Below, one piece after another: positions 12,753-25,100 of a stretch of DNA of 64,000 nt; the first letter of the stretch is position 1, and the number at the start of each line of letters is the position of its first letter. The notes under the pieces were generated by a model. The model saw nothing but the letters and a program-made list of their open reading frames with translations, ran no database searches and had not been told where the DNA came from. The stretch lies in assembly GCA_013399695.1 (NCBI GenBank), contig VXAU01001866.1, forward strand, positions 62,001-126,000, in the 5' to 3' direction. This DNA comes from Formicarius rufipectus. Its lineage: Eukaryota > Chordata > Aves > Passeriformes > Formicariidae. A program made the position numbers and the translations under genes.

Positions 12753-12856
12753 AGTCCCCCCCGGAGAGGTGCGGGCAGAGGCGCAGCATGCCCGGCGGCA
12801 TCGCGGAGAAGAACCCCCCGATGGAGCCCGCGGCCACCACGCCCTTCAGGGTCACG
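12753..12856 (+). CDS. DAB2IP: DAB2IP internal coding exon (N-terminal region, upstream exon of the two)
   Basis: This 104-bp exon encodes 34 codons after two bases that finish a split codon. DAB2IP is a cytoplasmic Ras GTPase-activating scaffold acting in Ras, TNF-ASK1-JNK, PI3K-Akt and neuronal migration signalling; this stretch is the low-complexity N-terminus before the PH, C2 and RasGAP domains. The translation starts SPPERCGQRRS and ends MEPAATTPFRVT, which aligns without gaps to my recollection of human DAB2IP (SPQERPGSRRS and MEPSAATPFRVT). The acceptor is a good pyrimidine tract ending CCCCAG at 12752. The donor is GTCAGT at 12857, with a non-consensus C at +3. The upstream exon must supply a G, making a Glu codon. 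Two in-frame Met codons (MPGG and MEPA) could start a shorter isoform; the first is a Leu in human. The frame stays open upstream of the acceptor, but with no in-frame ATG there. Confidence 0.93.
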
Positions 12857-12871
12857 GTCAGTGCCCCGTCC

Positions 12872-12953
12872 CAGTGGGTGCTGCGGGGTCCCCAGTGGGT
12901 GCTGCGGGGTCCCCAGTGGGTGCTGGAGGGTCCCCGTGGGTGCTGCGGGGTCA
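12872..12953. repeat. 21-bp minisatellite beside a splice donor
   Basis: Four tandem copies of a 21-base unit (CAGTGGGTGCTGCGGGGTCC plus one base) start at 12872, 12893, 12914 and about 12935; the last two are diverged. The array starts 15 bases after the DAB2IP donor at 12857. The unit is a multiple of three, so intron retention would keep an open frame through it. Confidence 0.85.
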
Positions 12954-15900
12954 CAATGAGTGTCAGGGTTTTGCCACCAGGGAGAGGAACTTGTTCATTC
13001 TGAGAGAAGTGCTGAGTGTGAAACTGGTTGGTGACTTATTTTGAAGTAAATGGGGTTAGATCCTGTTAGTAACTGGAACATGTCTTGGTAAAGCAGTAAG
13101 GTCTGAATATCAGTGTGGAGCAGCTTTGGGAGAGCTTTGGGAGCCTTTCCTGGAGAGGTTTCCTTTGTGAGTGCGTTCACAGATGTGTTCACTGCTGCAG
13201 CCTTAGACTGTCCTCATCCTCCTAAGGAGAGAAAACTTCTGTAGAACCTGCATTAACCCCCAGGACACCTGCCAAGCTGTGGCTCCCCAGAGCCTGGTGT
13301 CCTCTCCCAGCAGGAACCTGGAGGAGCCATTCCCGTGTCCCTTTGTCCTGAGATGCTCTGTCCCTCACTGCTGTTTGGGGGTGGAACAGAGCAGCACCAC
13401 TGGCATGAGTAACTACAGTGCTGCCCAAAGCAAGCAGGGCACACGGGGTCTGGCTGCTCCCTGGAAGGGCAGCAAGGATTCAAGGCATGGGATCTGCTGG
13501 TGCTGGACCCTGGCTCTGTTGTCGCCCAGGGTGAGCACAGGACTCCTCTCCCCCTCTCTGCACTCCCACATCAGGTGTCTGGGCTGGCTCAGCTTTAGAA
13601 GACAGTCCCTTCATGCGTTTCTGGAGTGAGTTAAAAGTCTTTGTTTCTCCTTCAGCTGGAATGTGCACAGTGGTTTTATCACTAAGTCCTCTCTCTAACT
13701 GCTGCAAGTATTAGGCAGAGTTCTAAAGTGCATCACAGGGATTCCTGCCACAAGGCCTGTGTTATCTAACAAATAATATCAAACCCAAGTAATTACTCCA
13801 TTTAGGAGTACCCTGAAGGTGACAAAAGGAGGCACAGTGGTGGGATCAAAATACATGTTTAAAAGTGGGCAACAAAGATGCAGCTGGGAGGAGCTGTGGG
13901 GGTTTTCCCTGTTGTGTCATCAGCCTGGACACATCTCTAGTTAATGCAGCAGGACCTGGGGCTTTGTAACCAGCTGAAGTCACCAAGTTCTTCGGGTAAC
14001 ATTTAGGGTAACCTGCAGGAATAGCAAAAGAGAAATCTGTGTAGGAATTAAAAAAAAGTAAGTTGAAGCCTAAAGTACCCACAGCTGGAGGTGGATGTTC
14101 CCAGTAAGAGCGACAGGCAAGGTGATCAGAAGGTTCTGTTCTCAGGAGGAGAACGTGCATGATCAGTTTGCACTCGGGTACTTTTACTCAGAGAAGAGCC
14201 AAATGGTCTTGGAAGTGGTTTGCTTTATACAGGGTTTCTCTGCAGGCCACACCTTCTTTATGGGCTCAGCTGCTGCACAACAAACCCAGGGAGGCAGAAC
14301 CAGAATTTCAAAGGAAAGACAATGGTGCAATCTAAAAAAAAATCTGAGCACACCCAGTTCACCTGAGAACATTTGCACTGGTGAATGAGTCATGAACAGC
14401 AGTTTGGACAAGGAGTTTATTTTAGTTCTGTAAATGGTACCTTTCAACTATCAGAACCCATCCATCTCAGTAAATGAGTGTCTTTGAACCCTAAACAACA
14501 TATTACTCATTGATGAAAAATACAAAAAAAAAATTATGGGAAAATCCAAATTCCTCACAAGGCAGAGGATTTGGGAGTTTTCTGAATGTACTTGTGGTCA
14601 GTGGAAATAAACTGACTGTTTATTCCTTTCCAATGGCATATATCCTGCTTTTGGGGTTTTTTCAGAGAGGTTATTCCAGCCTTAAGCAGGTTGGCCCTTG
14701 GGAGTGGAACTGATGTGGGATGTGGTTGCTTTGAGCAGCTCTGTTGTTCTGTGTGGATTCAATAAGGGAAGTCATCACGGAGGTAACACATGGCCTTTGC
14801 CTTCCCTGAGCTGAAACCCACCACCTTCTCATTTCTTTGCTCCTCAGCCCTGGAATGTCACTGCATTAATATGAATGGCTTCATTACTGCAGCTGTTAGG
14901 GCTGCCCAGATTTCAGCAGATGTCTGACTTAAGAAATACGTTCTGCCTCCCCTCCCTTCATTAGCCAGAGGAACATTAGCAGTCAGTCCACTCCAGCCAC
15001 TGGGAGCAGTAATTAGTGCCTTAGTTTAGTGGTAATGGGATTATTACTTTTGAGCCTGCTGGTGTAGGTTTGGAGAGTGTAAGTTTTTCATATTTTACGG
15101 CTGATTGTTCCTCCCTGACATCTCCATCCTTCTGCCTTTGAGTCTCCAGGGCGCTGGGAAGCTCAGGAGCCCTTGGAGTCAGCTCTTTTGACAGTGTTGC
15201 ACTCTTCACTTGCTTCCCTTCATTTCAAAACTGAAGCAAACTAGGGTGGAAATTTGGGAACTTCCCTTGGGAGCTCCCTTCCCATGAAGAAATTTGCCAG
15301 GCAGGTTACAGTTAATTGGGTATTGTGGTTGTGGTAAGTTTTTTAGAATTACAGAATATAACCTTGAAGTCTTGAGAGTCTATGTCTTAATATGTGACCT
15401 GGCTGTTCTTCCTCCTTCTACTGAAAGAAATTGTTAGTAAAGCTTCTTAAACTTGAAAAAATCTTCCCTAGCCCCAGTTAATTTGTGCTGTAAAATAATT
15501 ATTTTCCATGTAAATCCCACAGTTAATTTCTGTGCTACCAGAGCTCTGTGGGATCTGATGCAGGTGGTGAATTCCAGTCTCTAACCCAAGGGGAATACTC
15601 CTCTGAGTCCCTGACTCTGCTCTAAGAACAAGTGCAGTGTCCAGGTTTGAGTGGAAAGGCAGGAGTGTATGGCACACCACCAGCTCTGCCCTGCTCTGTG
15701 TGGACTGGGAGAAGCTTCTCTGACAGGTGCATCATGTCTAGAAATAGTACATTTAGTGTATGTAGGAATAAAACTTAAATATGATGAACTTCTTATATCA
15801 GAGGCACTTGTGACAGGGCCTGACTGTCCTCACAGCTGTGTTTCAGGAGACACCTTTAGAGTTAAATGGTCTTGTTGGAGTCCTTCCTGCTCATCTTGAT

Positions 15901-16668
15901 GGTGCCCCTTGATTGAGGTGATCTAATTAACAAGTGCTTCAGGAAAAGTCAATATCTGAGGATAGGAAAGGAAAGACAAGGCCTGATTTAGCATGAGATC
16001 CAGTTAAAATGTGTCCTTAGGCAGGGACCCAGAGTTGCCTCCACTGCCAGGGCACAGCTGGCAGACACTGCTGATGCTCCGGAGCTGGGGACACCAAGGT
16101 GACCAAGGGCAAGTGCTGGACCCTCCTCTGAGCCCAGGGGAGATGGGAAAGCCTTGGCTTGGCTGGATTTTGCCTTCCAGGGAATACTGAGGAGCCTTGA
16201 ATCCAAACAGCCCGAGGCATGATGTGAGTTAAACCTGGAATGAGGTTCCCGGTGTGAGGACTGTCTCCCATCCCATCAAGCACTGCCATCTATTGACTCC
16301 TTCTGTTAGAGCCAGATCGACTTGGTGTTCCAGGGAAACACCCCCGGCCAAGCAAAGCCCAAATTGCCAAAGAACTTGTGCAGAAGAGTCAGACCAAGTG
16401 GTTGGATCGAGAAACCAGGATGACTTCTTGCTGTTAGTTCACCTCACTGACTGTGCAAGGAGCCTCTTCCACACAGAGGGGATTAATACAAAGTGTAGTC
16501 TGAACAGATTTAAATGATTTGAAAATGCCTCTCTGCCTTTCCTACAGAGAAAGCATCTGCATATTGTCTTTTAATGGGCAGAATTTAGGATTTCTCATCT
16601 CCAGACCTCAGTCCTCAGTTGTAGTATCAATCATTTGCTCACTAAAACCCCTTCTGTGCTTTTTGGCC

Positions 16669-16686
16669 AAAAAAAAAAAAAAAAAA
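16669..16686. repeat. Poly-A run of 18
   Basis: Eighteen uninterrupted A residues follow TTTTTGGCC. No upstream AATAAA signal or recognisable gene 3' end is present, so there is no support for calling it the tail of a retrocopy. Confidence 0.9.
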
Positions 16687-19600
16687 GGACAAAACCCAAA
16701 ACAAATTGCAGCTCAAAGCTACAGAATCCATGAAATTGTGTGGATTGGAAGGAATTCTTAGAGGAGCTTCAAAGGCCAAAGCCAGCACTGGACACACTCT
16801 CCAGTGGGTCAGTGTCAGTCCTGAACATCATCTGCTCATTTCCCTGTGTTCCTGCATCATCTGCCTGGTGTCTGTGGCTCTGCACTTGGAATGTGCTGTC
16901 TTGGAGCAGGAGCTCTCCTTTGTGGTCCATCTGTCATTTTTCTGCCCTTCAGGAGCTTTAACAATGCAGCATCTGTAGGCCCAAAGAAACAGGACATTTT
17001 GGAGGTGTTATTTCTGCTCCTGGTTGTGCCTGACCTTGTTTTCCCACAATTTTCTCTCCTCTTTGCACTGGTACGCAGCAGAATGTGCAGTGATACATCC
17101 TGAGCCACTCTCATGGCATTCCTCCATCTATCCTGGTTTTAATCCTTGATAAATGAAGTATTAAATACTAATGGCAGTAAATGGAAACTCCTGGAGAGAT
17201 GAAAGTGAGGAGCCCTTCTGCCATTCCTCTTCACTGAACATAATCCTAAATAATGGGATCCAAGTTCAAGCTGCTGTGGACAAGATATTGAAGGATTTTT
17301 CCCAAGTTTTTGCCAGTGCATAATACACACTATTTTCCATTTTATTTTTTTTTTAAAGCAGTCATGTAAAGTATAATAATGATTTGACTTAGGAGACTTT
17401 CTCCTCCTGTATTAGGTAGAGAGTGGAATGGCCCTTCCCTGTGATCACCCTGGCTTTAATTGAAATGTAATTGTTTACTAAACTATTGCAGCTCAGAGGG
17501 AAAATTACTATCATTTGGGTCTGTGGCTGCATCCATTAAAGTCCCCTTGTGCAGGGCCTGACTTTAAGGAGATCAGGAACATTATCACAGATGACACATA
17601 AAGCCATTGTCATCACACTGTCAACTGGCTTTGCAGAACCAGTGCAGGGGCAGCAAGAAAGATGGAAATAACTTGGAGAGTGGCTCTCAATTCAGTCACC
17701 ACTTCTGGACCAGGACAAGCTTGGAGGCTCTGGGTTTGTGGGCATTTTAGGGATTGGAAGGAGAAGAAGGTCATTTGGACTATTCACACTCTTTTCCGAT
17801 CTCACTGGTACTGTTTAGGAAAAGTTAGGAAGGCTAATCTTGCTGTCAGCTTCTTTTTCTCAGCGTTCAGACTTTGTACCTTGAGCATCTCCTTGGATGG
17901 ATTCCCAGGCTCTCCACAGAGGTGGTTTGTTCTCACCACCCTCGTGTTACAGCTGAGGGAGGGAAAACATAACTAACTGTGATTTGGTCACACACCAAAG
18001 CCCAGAAATGTGTCCTGAGCTGGACTTCTTCATTTCCAACTCCCAGTCCTGGTGTTAACCACTAGCAAAACTGTTCCTAATTACTCCTCTGAAATCCTCC
18101 TCAGTTTCAAGAGAATTACATGTTCTCCACCTTGATCTGTGATGTGAACATGAGTAAGAGGGTTCCTGGACTCCTGAGTTCTCGTTCCCAGGGCAGACAT
18201 GCCTGGCTTCCTTCCTTTCCGTGCCAGCACCCCAGATTGTCAAATTTCTAATTGCTTGTTATTTAAATTAGAACCCTCTGTCTGATTTTTCTAAGTCATC
18301 TTATTAACATAAATCTATGGGTGTTTTTGCCCTTTAATTTTTCCTTGTGCTTTATGAGACGTGGGATAAATTCGACTTAAGGCATGAAAGATAAGCTCTG
18401 TTTTCAAAAAGGGAATCTTTTTCCCTACTCAGTGGTGCATAATACAGGGATAGGGAGATGAACCTGACTGTAAGGATATGTTTAATTCTCTGAGTCTGAC
18501 CTTGTATATTGAAATTTTTTTTTAAGTAAACCTGGAATTTGCAGTTGGGGAGTACTGGAGGCATGGGAGGAGATAGGAGGGATTGTCAGCTTTCAGCACA
18601 GAGCTGCAGTCAAACCACTGTGGATTTATTGTGTGCATCAGGCAGGAGACAGGAATGACAGGATAAAAGACATGGTGCTCTGACCTGCTCCACTGCAAAG
18701 GCAGGGCACGGATTTCTTCCCTTTTTGAGCTCAGTGTGTTCCAGGGAGGTCTCTCTCTCAGCTGTCTAAAGGGCAGTTCCACAGAAAAGAGGAGCATAAG
18801 GGCTCATCAGCAGCTTAATGCACACACTGAGGCCACTTCCCTCTCGAGGGGGCAGTAATCCTGTTGTAGTTTCTGGGGAGTTTGGCCTCCTCTTGGTTGC
18901 TCTCACATGGCATGGTTGGACAGCAGAGGGTCCCAGGCTGGCCCTGGTGTGGCAGGAGGAGGGGATGGGACATTGCCTGGTGGTGTTACACCTGCAGGGG
19001 CTTTTTAGGGGGAGAGCTGGCTCAGCTCCTGAGGATCCACACAGAGCACAGAGCCCCTCGGTTACTCTGCACCTGGAGGGAAATGCCAGGAGTCCCTGAA
19101 TTTCTGTGTCCAAAATCCACTGAAACCATTCAGGACCAGGGGAGAAACTCAGAGTTTTGCTTCCTGTGTGAGTCCTGGGCAGTGGATTAACAGGAAGGCT
19201 GGTGTTTCTGGGGAAGATAAAAGTCCAATGCTGTGTGGTTCTCAGGTGGGAACAGGGAGAACAAACATCTCAGCAAGTTGCCTGGCTCTGAAGTGGGGCT
19301 AAATTAGCACAAATCCACGGATTTCCTTCAGCTGTTCCAGATGTTTGTGCCTCCTCAGCCTCTGGGGACACCAGACTGATTCCTCTGGGGTGTGTGAAAC
19401 CCAGAGAAGGGCTCAGCATCCCAGGGAGGCCCGTGGCAGAAAACCCTGGGATGGGGCCAGAATCCTGGTGCCAGGAAAGAGGAGGGAAGCAGGGGGAGCA
19501 CTGAAGCAGCTCCGAGCTCCCTGTCCCTGAGCAGCTTTCTGTGGCAGAGACCTGAGCTCTTCTGCTGGTTTCTCCTTGTCAGAGCCCTCCATTCCTCCAC

Positions 19601-21149
19601 TCCTGGGGAAGCAGTGTTGTGCCAGATGAGAAACACCACCAGATCCTGTGTGTTTTCAGGGAGAGAGCCCATGGGAGGAATATTTAACATTTAGGCAGTA
19701 AGTAGGGCTAATAGGAAATGCTAATTCACTTTTCATTCTTTTGATCAGTGTATATTGAATGATAATTACAGTGATAGTACTTGGCACTTGTGTAGCACCT
19801 TTCAACTGGAGCTGGTAAAGTGTTCTGCCAATCTGAATGAATTCAGGCTTGCAGGCTCTGTGGGGTTGCAATTTATCATGATGCCTTAAAATAGATGGGG
19901 AAACTAAGGCATGGGATGATTAAATCACTCCCCCCATCATTCCAAATCTGTATGAAACAGTTGGGACTGTGTAGTAGAGCTGCTGGTCATCATCCTGTGA
20001 GGAACAAAACTAACTCAAAGCATCATTTAAAATGGTGACAATCATTCAGACTGGTCAGATGAGTGGCCTTTCCTCTCTAAAATGTTTGGTGGTAATTTCA
20101 CTATTTAGTATACACTGAGGTGCTCTGTTGTATTTTTATCTGCTGCAGTTGTTTGAATTCCCTCCAGAAGGACAGGGAAACAATCTCAGACTCTCCGTGG
20201 ATTTTTCAGCAACACTCTTGGATCCCTATCAGCTCTTGAGAGACAAAGGATTATCTGAACAGAAATGCTCATTTCAGAACTCCTGTGAGAAAAACACTGG
20301 TAGCATTTCCATCTCTTCCCAGGAAGCCCAAATGCAAACAGCCTGGACTAATTGATAGGCTGACTGGATGTGACTGGTTTTATTGCCGTGGAGTGAATGA
20401 AAGGCAGAAAGTAAACAAACCAAAGCTTCAATTTGTTTAAACCTCCAGGCACTGCAAACTCTCAGATTGCTGCTGGTAGCACAGAGCAAAGAGGGCCATT
20501 AAAATCCACAACGTGACAGTGTCCCCTTTATTTGTTTCTGGGTCACAGATAAAGGATTGTCCTGCAGATATGAAAGGTAGGATAATAAACACGTTCCACT
20601 CTCCCTCTCTCAGTGCAGAAAGCAAGTCAAACAGTGTAAGGTATTGTCTGAATCTCTCAGAGACCTTCAATAGAACATAAGTGCCCATTTCATCTGGACC
20701 TTCATCTCTGAACTTTTCCCATTTGGGAATTTGGATTGCTTCAGGTCACGGATATTAGGTATTGTCTTTAATAGTGAATTGATTGCAGTGGAATTAATAG
20801 AAATGTGTGTAATTGTCACAGTTCACCCTCAGTAGTTACCAGTGTTTTTCTACCAGGTTTTAAACCAGTTTCTGAGACATATTTTTTCTCACTTAGACTA
20901 AACCCTTCTCCCTACCAGGCAGGGCTAGGTCATATTTTGAGCCCTAATTTCTTGGACTGTCATTATGGTGGATGGTTCACATGGCACTGTGTGCTTTGAT
21001 AGTAATGAGGGTGCAGTGACAGGAAACCATGGAAGAGGTGCCCCATCCCAGCGGGGAGGGATCTTGTCCGTGGTGTTTGCCCCTCTGGAAGTGGCTGACA
21101 TTGGACTTTAACAGATAGAGAAGAGCTTATGGCCCTTTTCACTGAGCTG

Positions 21150-21560
21150 GATCGCTGGGAGGTGTTTTGGAGGATTCTCCTTCGCCCCCAAGCCCAGCCC
21201 GGCGCTGCCTCGCGTGGCTGTTCCTCCAGGTGGTGACACTGTTGTTCCAAACCCAGCGCAGCTCTTGGAACAGCAGCTCCGGCTCGGGGGCGAGTGTGGA
21301 TTCCGTGGGCTCAGGAGGCTGCAGCTGGACCACCTGTGCCCCTGTGAGCGCACACGGGAACACGGCAAGGATTCCCGGAGACTTTTCCCAACTTTAGTTG
21401 CCATGGAAACAACATTCCCGTTCTGCCCGTGCTGTCCCTTGTGCCGAGCGCTGCGCCGGGGCTGTTTGGCCATCCCGCCCCGCCGCGCTCCCAGCGAGCA
21501 GCGCTGGCCGGGGATCGGGGCAGGGGATCGGGGCAGGGGAAACTGGGAAAGCCGGGGGGC
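21150..21560. promoter_or_regulatory. Candidate intragenic CpG island with G-quadruplex motif
   Basis: Roughly thirty CpGs are packed into about 410 bases in the middle of the large DAB2IP intron. At 21510-21539 the plus strand has five runs of four G separated by 2-3 bases, a textbook quadruplex motif built from a repeated GGGGATCGGGGCA unit. No conserved exon could be recognised, and a 201-codon minus-strand frame crossing the area looks fortuitous. An unannotated promoter, enhancer or non-coding RNA start are all possible. Confidence 0.45.
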
Positions 21561-22059
21561 CTTTCCGGAGGTGCTCAGGTGTTCCCTCAAGCCTGACCTG
21601 TGCCAGCAGCTTGCTTGCCTTTCTCTCCCTCCATAATTCCAGTGAGTCATCCCTCCCCCAGCCTTCAGAGCACCAAGGAAATGAGCTGCATCGTGCCTGT
21701 GCTCCCTGAGCATCCTGCAGAAGGATCAGGGTAACCTGCCCTTGACCCTCCCTCCGGTCCTGCCACCTGCAGGATCACATCCCTGTCATTCCCAGCATGT
21801 GACAGTCTGACCTGACTGCAGTGACTTTGCTCTACTTGAGTGAACTCCAGGTTAAGCTTCTACTTGACTTTTTAGAAGGTGTCACGTGGAAAAGACAAGG
21901 GATAATGGGTGCAAGTCACTCCTGGGGGGATTTGGACAACAGAGGAGAACCTGTCCCAGCAGGAGCAATCAATTATTGTGACAGTCTGCTCAGGGCAGTG
22001 GAGGGTTCTCCAGTGTTGGACACTGCCCAGGGCGCAGCAGGACAGGGTGCTGGGCCAGC

Positions 22060-22115
22060 TTGTCCTGCCCCTGCCTTGGCCAGGAAAGACTGGACTGGGT
22101 GATCCTTGTACCTGC
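22060..22115 (+). mobile_element. Possible CR1 fragment
   Basis: The phrase ACTGGACTGGGTGATCCTTG resembles the CR1 segment that usually precedes the TCCCTTCCAAC end motif, but the end motif itself is missing. Weak evidence. Confidence 0.3.
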
Positions 22116-25100
22116 CTGCCAAATGGAGAATTTCTTTTTTAAAGATTTGCAGATAGTAATTCGGGTTTTCCTGTTGTTATGGGTTGAAGGAGAATACCTT
22201 CATACACCTTGCTAGGAAACCAGAATGTGGTCCCACTGGTGTGGGACCTGGCCCTGCCTCCTCCTGCCTTCAGCCCCCTGGGAATAATCAGCAACTGAGT
22301 TAAAAATGGGTAAGGAATAAGTGAGTGACACTTAAATCTGCCTGTTAGAATTGAAATTTCCTGCTGGGTGACAAAATTCTGCTTTAAAGATAGTAAATCC
22401 ACTGGTAATAATTAGGCAAGAAATAATCACTGCTAAGACCCAAAAATAGGATCTGTCACTTGCTATGTTTTCTTATTATTTTGAGGGATAAACCAGCAAT
22501 GAACTTAATTTCTGCCCCCAGTTCTTGAGGGATATTCTTTTTGGTTTTTATCTTTCAATGTGACTGGCAGTGACAGAATTGTCAACTTTGCAGTTTCCTG
22601 CTGTCCCTCATCACCACCTTCACCACCTCAACCCAAAGATCAGACACAAGGTACGAGCTTAGGAGGAAAAGGAGAGGAGTAAAGGTGGAGAAAAATAGCA
22701 GGGAGGATTCTTACACTGGTTTTCATTCCTCTCTAAGCTTTCTTAATCAAAAATTCTCTGAGCTGTGTGTCCTGAGGGATGGAGAAACCCCTGAAAGCAA
22801 GGCTGGAACTCCTGTAAGTGTCATATGTAAATTTTTCCATCTTTCCAAAGCTGTAAAGGGAAGGTGAATCAAACTGAAATACTAATTTTCATAAATTATC
22901 AGGTTGGGACAAATGAACTTCAGTATTTGCACAATGCCTGGGAAGTGAGGGAGGTAGACTGGGAAAATGCAGGACTGGGTATCATCTGAATTCCAGTTGG
23001 TATTCCCCAGCCTTTACAAAAGTGAACATTTCTGTGTGATTGCAGCTGTAATTATTGCTGAATACAAATGTTCCAATTTAAGCCTCAGAAATGTGGGGAA
23101 AGTCTTTGGAGCCAAAAGCATCTGCCTGAACCATGAGTTTCATATTTGAATGAGTAACTTTTACTGCAGAATTACACAATGAATCCCTCCATTCCAAAGA
23201 TAATAATAATTTTTTATTCTAAACACATCATCTACCAACTGCTTTTTAAAATTTATTGGCCTGGCAGCTGGTTTTGTAGAAAATGTGATACTAAAAGCAC
23301 ACAAGATTTGTCAGTGAAAATGAAGCAGGTTGATGTTGATACCTTCCTGTAGACTTGGAGTTGGCCATCAATATTGTGGAGAATGGGGTTGTCTCTCCAG
23401 TATTTGCTCTGCTCCAGAGGTTTCACAGGGAAGTGATGCCTGATGGGCAGATCCAGGTGACAACCACGTGCTGCTCCGAGGCCATCAATCAAAGCAGGGA
23501 AGGCAGAGATAAAACTCCCTCATTAAACAGTTTCCTCTGGGTCATTGCAGCAGTGGACTTTCAGAGAGCACAGTAATATAAAGGGATTTATGGAGATGGT
23601 TTCCTCATCTCCCCTCTGTGTTTACTGCTCCTCTTGGAGAGCCCTGGTCCCTGTTTTACCAGGAGCAATGTGTTTGGATGGCTGGACTGCTGGCACAGGA
23701 ATGAGCACTTGAGAAGTAATCCTGGCTTTGCAGCTTATCTGTGCATAGTCAGTGTAGCAAATCACTTGGACAGCTCTGCCTTGGAACTCTTTTCCTCTGT
23801 GACCTGCCAAAAGCCTCGCTTTTGACAGCATTTCTTCCCTGCTCTCCCACCTCCACCTGCACCCCTCGTTTCCCCCTCCTTGGAAGCTGGGGCTGCCTGT
23901 GGATCTTTTAAAAGGCACATTTCTCATGTCTGATTTTGAGAAAGAACTTAATCTGCTCTATGTGAAAAAATATCTTTCTTTTTCTCTGAAATAGAAGGGC
24001 AGGTTTCGTTTGTTCAACTATTCATATGTTCTGTACCTGGAGGAAATGTGCTGAGCCCAGTGGTGAGTGACCCCAGCAGCTGAAGTGCTGCCCTGCAGGA
24101 ACAGTTCCAAAGGGCAGACCTTGAAAGCCCCTGGACTTTTTTAGCCCTTGGCAGAAGCACCAAAGGGTCCTGGCTCAGGATGGCTCTGGCCACATGCCTG
24201 GCACTGAGTTACCTCTCACAGCCAGCAGGACCCTCTGGGTAGTTCCACTCATGGACTTTCTGCTCAGGACTGAAGTCTGAAGAACCTGAAGGTGTTTTCC
24301 CTTGGATACCTCCTGTAAAAAACTGATAGAAATGATAAAACCCATCGATCTTTGCAGAGTTGGGTTGTTTTTCATGCCTGAATGGGCTCACCAAACATCC
24401 AAACAGACATTGCTACCGTGTCCTATAAATTCTTCACTTTATCTTCAGTTAAATCACAACCACGTTTTGGAAGCAGGATGAGTGCAATGAATCACAGTTG
24501 ATATCGAGTGTTTAAGTCATTATTATGTTACAAAAAGTATTGTTGAAGTTTAAATTTATAGGAGTGTGAATAATTTTCTGTCAGCTGGGGATTATCCCTT
24601 TTAATTTAAAAGACACTTTTCTCTCCATATCTCAGGGCTCAGAAATATTTACCTGATTGTGATCTGTTGCTCTCCATTGTAAAATCGATCTCCTGCATGA
24701 GAAGTGTGGGAGGGACTGAATGTGGAACTTACTGCATTTATTGAATGGCAGATACTTCAAACTGCACCACGGCAATTGAAGGACTTGTGTTCAAAGTGCT
24801 GGGGATGGCTGGGCTGGGGGTCTGCTGGATGTGCTGGATACCTTGAGGAGGGGCAGTCATCCCTGCCAAACAGATTCTGGGCTTCCCTGCATTGCTTGAT
24901 AAAGGCAAATGGAGTGGTAACAACCCTGGCACGCTGTCGGGTGGTTCTGGTGTTCCCCTCTCCTTCCTGGCTGCATGAAACTCAGTCTCCAAAGCTTCAA
25001 TTAAACCTAGCTTGCTTAAACCATTAAGGTTAAAGGCCTTATTTTTCTTTTTCATAAATAAGAGTAGGAATGACACTATCCTAGAGGACACATGTTGGGA

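Noticed and set aside
16560..16700. Poly-A run considered as the tail of a processed retrocopy
   Set aside because: No AATAAA signal, target-site duplication or recognisable gene sequence precedes it.
20128..20355. Exon-like 75-codon frame containing LFEFPPEGQGNNLRLSVDF
   Set aside because: It reads through without a convincing donor, and I could not match it to a protein family.
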